64,000 nt of DNA from Amborella trichopoda. Taxonomy: Eukaryota > Streptophyta > Magnoliopsida > Amborellales > Amborellaceae. The stretch covers positions 6,129,747 through 6,193,746 of the forward strand of contig NW_006499563.1 in the NCBI RefSeq assembly GCF_000471905.2, given 5' to 3'. The position numbers and the translations under genes are program-made. Shown one piece after another: positions 56,401-64,000 of this stretch. The notes under the pieces are model-generated. The model saw nothing but the letters and a program-made list of their open reading frames with translations, did not search any database and was not told where the DNA came from. Each line of letters starts with the position of its first letter. Within the stretch, counting starts at the first letter, position 1.

Positions 56401-57290
56401 TTCTTACAAGAGGTACAATACACGAGCTGGCTCTGCTTGATGTCGCCCTTGTAGTTCTTTTGGACCTTGCCATTCCTTCGACTTTCCTTTTCTCGTGGAC
56501 CCCCAGAGGGGTGGAGGCCTGTCCTTTGCTTCTCTTTCCTCAATTGATAGTCATCACAATCTTTTTCCACATTCCTGGCCAGATCCACCAATCGAAAGAA
56601 GGCCTTAAGATTGACCGAAAAAACTCTCCCTCTGATATTAGGCCGTAACCCTCTCTAGAACTTACTTGTCTTTCTAGCCTCTGTGTTGATGATATGCGGC
56701 GCGTATCGAGATAATTCAAAAACTTTGGCCACATATTGATCAACTGTCAGATTCCCTTATTGTAACTCTATGAATTCTGCCTCCTTCCTTTCGTTTATCA
56801 ATTCAGGTAAATATTTTTCATTAAAGGCCTCTAGAAATTTTCCTAAGTAGGTACTATCTTCTTCTCTTCCCATGCTTGTTGGATCGAATGCCACCAAAGT
56901 TTGGCGTCCCCTTCTAACATGAAGGTACCTAGTCTCAACTTTTGCTTGTCGGAGCATTGGAGGACTCTAAAGATCTTTTCCACTTGCATTAACCATCTCT
57001 TTGCTTTCTCTACTCCCCCAAGCCCCAAGAAAGTCGGAGGATGCAACCTCTTAAACTTTTTTATCAAGTTGATGTCATTCTGGTCAGGGGTGGGGTAAAC
57101 GGGGCTGACATTGCTTCCTTCGTCATCTGCGTCATGGTCCCTAAGGTATTGAGAAACTCACCGAGGGCCTCGGTGTTTTCATTACTGGAACTTGCATTAT
57201 TGGCCCGCGTCCTCGACAACTTCAACCTAAGACACAAGCAGTCAGTTTCTAATCTATCCCAAACTATTCTAAAGACACTCAGTTAACTAA
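56401..57290 (-). pseudogene. Chromovirus gag, antisense
   Basis: From 57290 downward the leader is followed by SRTRANNASSSNENTEAL (compare SRARNRNASSSNDNIEAF at 60422). Then come LHPPTFLGLGGVEKAKRWL, QVEKIFRVLQCSDKQKLRLG and MLEGDAKLWWHS, then after a frame change FLEAFNEKYLPELINERKEAEF. The C-terminal region (LARNVEKDC, then YCTSCKK) is cut at the tandem repeat, just where the zinc knuckle would be. Several stops occur. It is the most complete chromovirus capsid in the window. Confidence 0.85.
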
Positions 57291-59788
57291 GTAAGTGGAT
57301 TCATTACCCTTGTATTGTAGTTGTGGGAATGCATGGAAACTTAGGCATATGAATGAGTAATAGAAGTGCACGCCTTTTTCAATGAAAATTTGGGGTTTTT
57401 GTTCCATAATAATTAAGAATGTAACAATGGAGTTGTGATTCTTAGGTTATGTAAGAAATGCATGTTGTATGTGTTCACATTGTGAGAAAATGGAGGTTAT
57501 CATGTTCTTCATTATGAAATGATGGTTATGGAAGGCATTCTCGACACCTATTAAATGAAACTATGAAATTCTAAGAATATGGGTGTTCTTGACAAGAAAA
57601 TGGAGTCCGATGGACCTTAAACTACCACCGTTGGAAAGATACACGAGCCTAGTAAAATGTTTATTTTTTCCCACTGTTGAAATTCTTTACAAAAATGAAG
57701 TTATATTTCTAAATGAGAAGGTGTGTCACGGTGGATTGTTTTTCTAGATTTGTCATTAATACTACCATGTTCATCGATTTTAACTAACAAATGTCATCCA
57801 TTTTTTGGCCAAACCACAACCATTTGAAAGATCTTTGAATGGGTTAAAAGTTGCAGTTTAGAAAATATTTTGAAAATCTCCTTAGATGGAAAATTATGCT
57901 TTGTTTTATGAAGGTATGTCGCTGTGGACAGTTTTAGCAAAACCATAGATTTAAAGATTCTGATGTCATTAAATTTGATTGACTAAAATGTAACCATTTT
58001 AGCTCAAGCCCCAACCATTGGAACATGTTGTGAGTCATCTTTAATTCACATGTTGAGCACTTTTTGAGGGTCCTTTTGATTTCGAAACATTGGCATAATT
58101 TGAAAGACTTGTCACTGTCTTCACTACACAACATATTTCAGACTAAGTGTCTCTGTTCTTGGGTTCTATTAAGGGCCCAAATAAGGTCCAAATGCACTCA
58201 AACCACCCCTACTTGAAAGATAGTTGTGATTAATATAAAATCTATTTTGGAGCTATCTTCAAATTCCAAATGGAACGAAAGCTATAGCCTTGTTTTGAGT
58301 TGGATGTCACTGGCCGAATTTTTAGAAAGTGTGACATCGATACTCTGGTTCTATTATATGAGCATTGATTTTGTTATATGAGCTCTGATTCTATTATAAG
58401 AGCTTTGACTACTGTTATATGAACTTTGATTCTCTTATCTGAACTCTGAATCTGTTATATGAACTTTGATTCTGTTATATGAACTCTGATTCTGTTATAT
58501 GAACTCTAATTTTGTTATTAGAAGTCTAATTCTGTTATAAGAACTTTGATTCTAGGTTATAAGAACTCCGTATGAACTTTGATTCTGTTATAAGAACCCT
58601 GATTCTGTTATAAGAACTCTTAATCTGTTATAAGAGCTCCGACTTCTGTTATATGGATTCTGATTTTGATCGCTAGACAATGGATCCTCCATTGGTAGTG
58701 AGCCCTCTGATTCTATATGTGTGAGGATGGACTTGTTGCACAATGATATATATATATGTGATATTCTATCAGACTTTGTAAGTGTGAGCATGGACTTGCC
58801 ACATGATGCTTCCCTGACTCTCGATGATAGGAAGGGAGCTAGGCTCTGATTATACTTGGTCTCACCCCCCACGATTTTTTGGCACTATCCATCGGGACCC
58901 TTTTAGTAGTGTAACATCCCCTAGTGGTGAGAGAGTAAGAGGGTAGTGTCGTGCAAGGACTCAGCCTATCAAAAACCCCAACGCACGCTGGGGATGTGTG
59001 TGTGAGTAAGGACATTACAAAGTAGGACCTTTACTTGTCATTGTCCTCCCTCTTAAATGAGGGTAGAAGTCCTAAGCTCAGGATTGGCTTAGTCTGATCA
59101 CTGTGGCTTCTACTTCGGGAGTTATCTACTCTGTTCTGCTTGTCTGAATTCTGTAGTTTGTAAGATTACCTAATTATAACTATGATATGCAAGTAATGCT
59201 CCGTTAATTGATTTTGATTCTTATATATGGTCTTTATGTGCACTCTGATATGTGACCTTACTCTGTATGAAAAATACGATTTCTGATGAACTATGAGCAT
59301 GTTAACATGTATATCCTGATAGTCAGGAATGCAAGGCTAGTGATCTTCTTACTAGGAATTTAGCTCATTCGATCTTAATTTCATAACTGTAGAGTAAAGG
59401 GTGGAGGCAGCTGTGCTTACGGTGGGTGGAAGTTTTTGAGGGCTTGAAGCTTGAAATCAAAAAATTTGAGAAGTTGTCTTATGAAGACTTTCGTAGTATG
59501 TTTTGGTGATTTCAGGGATATGATGTATTCCTCATTTTGTGTATCTTTTGGGTCAATAGTGCCTTAACGATCTTGTAAAGACTTTGATTTGGGAACAAAT
59601 GAATTGGATGTACATTTGGGATTGATAATTGTTAGATGTATGGATTTGTTTTAGTTTTCTTTCGTGGTTAGCTCTCAATTTCGTGTTTCATGCGTTGAGC
59701 CACTCTCACCTGAGTGACATTCGTGACCTCCGGTGGCAATCCACGCTGTGTCACCCTCCGGTAGGGGTTAGGGAGCGGGGTCGTGACA
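57291..59788 (+). mobile_element. Chromovirus LTR, partial (solo or truncated)
   Basis: From about 57590 it follows the LTR at 34680-37077 in order, including CATTGGAAAG-type blocks, a shorter 20-bp array, the TGGATCCTCCATTGGTAGTGA block (58680), and the CACCCTCCGGTAGGGG end. It ends GGGGTCGTGACA at 59788. The first 300 bases are AT-rich and only doubtfully part of it. It lies directly beside another LTR end, so it may have inserted there. Confidence 0.7.
58335..58660 (+). repeat. 20-bp tandem repeat (about 16 units)
   Basis: Same unit as at 27690 and 35405, shorter and less regular, with units like GAACTTTGATTCTGTTATAA. Confidence 0.9.
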
Positions 59789-60307
59789 GACTTTATATTG
59801 ATAAACTGTACCATTGTCACATATGGATAGCACCACAGATGTATAATGCTAGACCTACTTACTGGGCTGTATAGCTCATCCCATTATTTCTCATCTACTT
59901 GTAGATTGATAGTGGCATGTACAGGGATGGGAGTTCGTATTTGGCAGCTGGATACAAAGCTAGTGTTTTTGAAGAAGGTGCTTACACCTCCTTTGTGTGT
60001 AGGCCGTTTGGCTCTGGTTTTGTTTTGTGTTTGGTGGATATGTGTAATATTGGGCCTTGATGCCCCGAAATGAATGTAATATTTTGGAAGATTTTTATAT
60101 TATGAATTTTAGTGTGCAGAGTTTTTCCTTACTCTTATGTCAGTTAATCTTGTCGCTTTAGGTCTATTCCATGGTTTGCTCGATTTTTGAATATAAAGCC
60201 GTTGGGTCCACTCCTACTTCAGTGACAAACGTTACATTAAATCACAAACCCGTGCTCAATCGCTCGTCGCCACATAAGGTACAGTGGTCGGAGGTGGGGT
60301 TGTGACA
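59789..60307 (+). repeat. 3' part of the 5' LTR of chromovirus copy 3
   Basis: It ends GGGGTTGTGACA, two bases plus TA before the primer-binding site. The final 100 bases share the layout of the other chromovirus LTR ends (CCACTCCTACTTCAGTGACA) but not close sequence. The upstream part is replaced by the LTR ending at 59788. Confidence 0.65.
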
Positions 60308-60311
60308 GTTA

Positions 60312-60327
60312 TGGTATCAGAGCAGCC
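60312..60327 (+). other. Primer-binding site of chromovirus copy 3
   Basis: TGGTATCAGAGCAGCC has the initiator-Met tRNA type core TGGTATCAGAGC without change. Confidence 0.9.
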
Positions 60328-60421
60328 AGGAGAGGATTCTTAGCCTTGGAAGTTTAGGAGAGTCCTTAGATTTGTTTTTGGGTAAGCTTGTGACTAAGTG
60401 TTCTTGTGACTAGGTTAAAAG

Positions 60422-61400
60422 ATGTCGAGAGCTCGTAATCGCAACGCGAGCTCTAGTAATGACAACATCGAGGCATTCAGCAAGTTTTACAAGACTTTGG
60501 GGGCTATGACCCAAATGATGAAAGAATCGATGCCAACCCAGTCTACCACTACACCAGAGCTGAATGACAGTAGCCTCATTGAGAGGTTTAGGAGAATGGC
60601 ACCCTCAATTTCTTTGGGGCATGGAGGAGTGGAGAAGGCTGAGCGGTGGAAGAAATAGATAGAGAAAATTTTAGAGGTGTTACACTGCTCGGATGAGCAA
60701 AACGTTAGACTTGGGGCCTTTATGCTGGAAGGGGAGGAAGAATACTGGTGTGACTCAGTAAAGCATGCTTGGAGCGAGACAGGGAACGAGGTCACCTGCG
60801 AAAACTTCTTGACAGCTTTTGATGCGAAGTACTTCCCCGATTTAGTAGAATTTATTGAACTCTAGCAAGGGAGTATGACTGTGGAACAATATGTCACTCG
60901 TTTTGCAGAGCTTTCTAGGTATGCACCCCACATCATAAATACCTAGGCGTGAAAGGCCGCTAAATTGAAAGGGGCTAGCGACCAGATATCAAGAGTAGGG
61001 CGATGTCGACCAATATAGACTCGTACACGTCGATGATAGACCATGTTCAGAAGATTGAAAAAGATTTCGAGGATCGCAGGTTAAGAGATGAAGGAAAAAG
61101 GAAAATAGTGTCGTTGAGGAAGTTTGAGAAGAAACCCTGACAGTCTTCTAGGAGAAATGCTAGAGTGAGACCGTACTCACGTAACCCAAGAATTCTCAGG
61201 AGTTTTCTGGGCAATATAGACAATGATCGATGCCCGATTTGTACTTATTGTTGGAGATGCAGCCACACTACAACATAATGCTACCAGAAGAAGAATGTTT
61301 GTCTGAAATGCGGCAAGCTTGGCCACTGGGCGTAGGACTGGACAATGATGAAGACCGAGGATCGCCTGAAGACCCAAGGATGAGCGTTCACACTCACTGA
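60422..61400 (+). pseudogene. gag of chromovirus copy 3
   Basis: The ATG at 60422 starts MSRARNRNASSSNDNIEAF. The capsid has GGVEKAERWKK (stop at 60656), LHCSDEQNVRLGAFMLEGEE and FLTAFDAKYFPDLVEFIEL (stop), QGSMTVEQYVTRFAELSRY. From 60945 stops and frameshifts are dense. A zinc knuckle is still seen near 61301-61342 (CLKCGKLGHWA, then D-W in place of D-C). The missing last Cys would spoil metal binding. Confidence 0.85.
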
Positions 61401-61429
61401 ACAAGAGGCTAAGGCATCCACCTTGGTGA

Positions 61430-62620
61430 TCGGAGGTATGCTCTCAATTTGTGGTATTAATGCTAAAGTCTTAATTGACTCTAAATCCTTTTATCATTTG
61501 TTGCACCCCATTTTGCTCATTGCATGAATGCTGCACCTGCATGTCTCTATTACATTTTAGTGGTATGTGCACCGGTGGGAGACTCTATGGAAACTGATAA
61601 AGTATATAACCATGTAAGATGACTATTGATGGTGTGACCAGGCAGTAGACTTGATCCACCTATATATTAAAGACTTTGATATAATTCTAGGCATGGATTG
61701 GTTGTTTATACACCATGCCACTGTTGACTGCCATGAAAAGACTGTATCCTTTAAACGTCTGGATCAAGAAGAAGCACACCTTGAGGGCATTAGGGATACT
61801 TCTCCTCTGCACTTTATCTCTGCCCTCCTGGCCTCTCGCCTCTTGGCTAAGAGATGTGTAGGATAACTGGCACATGTGGTGGAGAATTAGGATGTTCAGA
61901 TGCTTCCTAGATGACTTTGTAGTGGTGTTTATCGATGATATCTTGATGTATTCAAAAAGTCGGGAACTGCATGAGCAACATCAAAGGATGGTCTTGCAAA
62001 TTTTGAAGTCGGAAAGATTGAATGCTAAGTTGAGCAAGAGCGAGTTTTGCCTCCCCAATGTAGCTTTCCTTGAACACATTATTTCTAAAGATGGGATCAC
62101 GATCGACCCCTCTAAGATCGAAGTTGTCCTTTAGTGGGAAAGGCCAACAAATATGACTTAGGTTTGTAGCTTCCTGGGACTGACAGGGTACAATAGGCGC
62201 TTTGTGGAAGGATTCTCAAAGATAGCGCTCCCCTTAACTCGGCTAAACCAGAAGAATGCAAAATTTGTATGGCCAAAGGAGTATGAGAGGAGTTTCTAGG
62301 AATTTAAGAAGAGATTAGTCGCAGCCCCAAGATTAGTCTTGCCTAAAGGAAATGAAGACTTTGTTTTTTATACCGATGCATCCCATAAAGGACTTGGATG
62401 TGTACTTATGCCGAGAGATATAGTTATTTCTTATGCCTCCAGGCAGCTAAAGCTGCATGAACAAAACTTTCCCACTCACGACTTGGAGCTCGCGGCAGTA
62501 ATGTTCGCATTAAAAATCTTGAGACACTACCTCTATGGTGCCAAGTTTAAGGTGTTCACGGACCACAAGAGCCTCAAGTACCTTTTTTCCCAAAAAGAGT
62601 TAAACATGAAGTAGAGAAGA
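61430..62620 (+). pseudogene. Protease, RT and RNase H of chromovirus copy 3, with RT deletion
   Basis: The protease has MLSICGINAKVLIDSKSF (D-S-K for D-S-G) and LGMDWLFIHHATVDC at 61691. At about 61890 the reading jumps from LAHVVEN to RCFLDDFVVVFIDDILMYS. The RT fingers and first palm part, about 560 bp in the copy at 30440-30990, are absent, while the catalytic F-x-D-D is kept. The thumb (VCSFLGLTGYNRRFVEGFS) and RNase H ([40 protein letters not shown]) follow with few stops. RNase H keeps the first Asp, unlike the copy at 31460. Confidence 0.9.
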
Positions 62621-62623
62621 TGG

Positions 62624-63825
62624 ATGGACTTATTGAATGATTATGATTGTACAATTGATTACCAGCCACGCGAGACTAATGTGATAGCCGGCGCTTTAAG
62701 TCGAAAAGCTGTGGTCTCTGTGGCACATTTGATGGTTCGAGAAATGAAGCTATTAAAAAATGTGGTGAACTGGCACCCATGTCATCCCCGTAGCAAAGGC
62801 GAAGGAATGATGTCATGCTTAAGAATGGAACCCCAACTCCTTCAGCAAATTCGAGCGGGCCAAATATCCTCAACTGACAAAAATCTTTGAGGAAATAAGA
62901 ATGGCAAGAAAAGGAGATTTCTTTATGAGCAGTCTTGACTTTTTAAGGTTTAGAGGCCGAGTGTGTGTTCCTAATGATGAGAAGATAAAAAGGGTCGTCC
63001 TAAAAGAAGCACACCACTCCCGCTACACGATACACCCAAGGAGTACAAAGATGTACCAAGATTTAAAACAGACCGTCTGGTGGAACAACATGATGCGAGA
63101 TGTGACACAGTTTGTCGCTAAGTGTTTGACATGCCAGCAAGTGAAGGTAGAACATCAGATACCTGCAGGACTATTACCGCCCTTACCCATTCAAAAATGG
63201 AATTGAGAACACATCACGATTGACTTTGTTTCTAGATTACCAAGATCAAGTACAGGGAATGATAATTTCTGGGTTGTGGTGGACTTATTAACTAAGGTTG
63301 CTCACTTCTTACTGATTCGCATGACCTATACTCTGGATAAACTGGCCTAGTTGTACTTCAGAGAAATTGTGAGATTGCATGGAGTACCCATTAGCATTGT
63401 GTATAGGGACACTAGATTCACCTCGATATTTTGAGCATGTCTACAGACTGCGTTGAGAACCGAACTTACATTTAGCACCACCTGTCACCCCCAGACAGAT
63501 GGACAGCTGGAAAGAAACATTCAAACCATGGAGGACATGTTAAGGTCATGTGTCACTGAATTTAAGGGAAGAATTTGCCTACAATAATAGAATTTGCCTA
63601 CAATAATAGCTTCCAAGCCAGTATTTAGATGGCACCTTATGAGGCCCTGTATGGAAGAAACTGTATATTGCCCGTCTGTGGGCGAAAGAAGATTACTAGG
63701 ACCAGAAATACTTTAGATGACTTTTGAGGAGAATTCCTTGATTAGAGAGCGACTCAAGATAGCCCAAAGTCAGCAAAAGAGCTACACCGATAATCATCGG
63801 AGAGACCTCGAGTTTGAAGTAGAGG
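62624..63825 (+). pseudogene. Integrase of chromovirus copy 3, C-terminus cut
   Basis: It starts with LLNDYDCTIDYQPRETNVI and passes into the zinc part with EAHHSRYTIHPRSTKMYQDL and CLTCQQVKVEHQ (ligands kept). The core has HITIDFVSRLPRSS (first Asp), VYRDTRFTS (one codon shorter; Asp kept) and CHPQTDGQLERNIQTMEDML (Glu). Stops occur at 63205, 63348, 63435 and elsewhere. A short duplication GAATTTGCCTACAATAATAG lies at 63574-63609. The reading ends at RRDLEFEVE, where LTR G begins, so the GPY/F region and chromodomain are missing. Confidence 0.9.
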
Positions 63826-64000
63826 TGTTTGAACGTTTTTTTCATCACTTTGGTCCCCAGGAGGTAGCAAGTCAGTAAAGCTAACAAAATAGTGAAAATT
63901 TGAGACAGTCTCATAATGGCACTAGAATTAGTCAAGATCGCCATCAGCACTCCAAAATACCATCTGCCACATTTTATCGCTATCATACATGTCCAAGGTA
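63826..64000 (+). mobile_element. Tat-type LTR, copy G (start only)
   Basis: TGTTTGAACG is followed by the CACTTTGGTCCC, AGTCTCATAATGGC and CATGTCCAAGG blocks found in the first 160 bases of copies A to F. It continues past the window. Confidence 0.85.

Overview
The window is a stretch of repeat-rich seed-plant nuclear DNA. Nearly every recognisable piece belongs to LTR retrotransposons or to tandem repeats. I found no intact host gene, tRNA, rRNA or CRISPR array. The plant assignment rests on element types: Del/Tekay-like chromoviruses with a chromodomain remnant and an initiator-Met-type primer-binding site; Tat/Ogre-like Ty3/gypsy elements with a second, archaeal-type RNase H and a leader ORF before gag; and a plant mobile domain (PMD) fragment. 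The species cannot be told from the sequence. All coding regions are broken by stops, frameshifts or deletions, so they are given as pseudogenes.

Layout. 1-1355 (-) is a Tat gag 3' fragment. 1475-2298 (+) is chromovirus protease/RT, cut at 2299 by a 3.4-kb Tat-type LTR (copy A, 2299-5677). Copy A leads into a primer-binding site, leader ORF, gag, proline-rich linker and protease (5681-11040). An antisense PMD fragment follows (10974-11806), then a coiled-coil/Gag-knuckle reading frame (12910-14253). Two oppositely oriented satellite blocks lie at 14262-15232 and 15656-18330. A Tat pol (RT, RNase H, archaeal RNase H, integrase) runs on the minus strand at 23479-20422, and a second integrase end is at 26153-25490 (-). 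The most complete element is a chromovirus with both LTRs (26154-37077). Its 3' LTR ends directly in satellite DNA (37078-37700).

38471-49846 is a cluster of Tat-type LTRs (B, C, D on +, E on -) with 40-bp and 48-bp tandem arrays between C and D. 49880-52435 is a second Tat gag. A 110-bp chromovirus fragment is cut by LTR F (52545-53938), which leads into a second leader ORF and third gag (54028-56100). A 100-bp tandem repeat separates this from an antisense chromovirus gag (57290-56401). Chromovirus LTR sequence (57291-60307) and a third chromovirus (60308-63825) follow. The latter is cut by LTR G (63826 to the window end).

The most interesting signal is inside the Tat-type LTRs. Downstream of a TATA box, each long LTR holds an array of roughly 50-57-bp units. 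Many units are a short inverted repeat with an 8-13-nt loop, separated by pyrimidine spacers. The arms differ between units and copies, but several changes are matched on the opposite arm. This suggests structured RNA in the leader of the element transcript, or a dyad protein-binding site. Other points worth a second look are the antisense PMD, a Gag knuckle of C-X2-H-X4-H-X4-C form in four copies, the inverted satellite blocks, and three LTR starts lying directly in chromovirus coding DNA.
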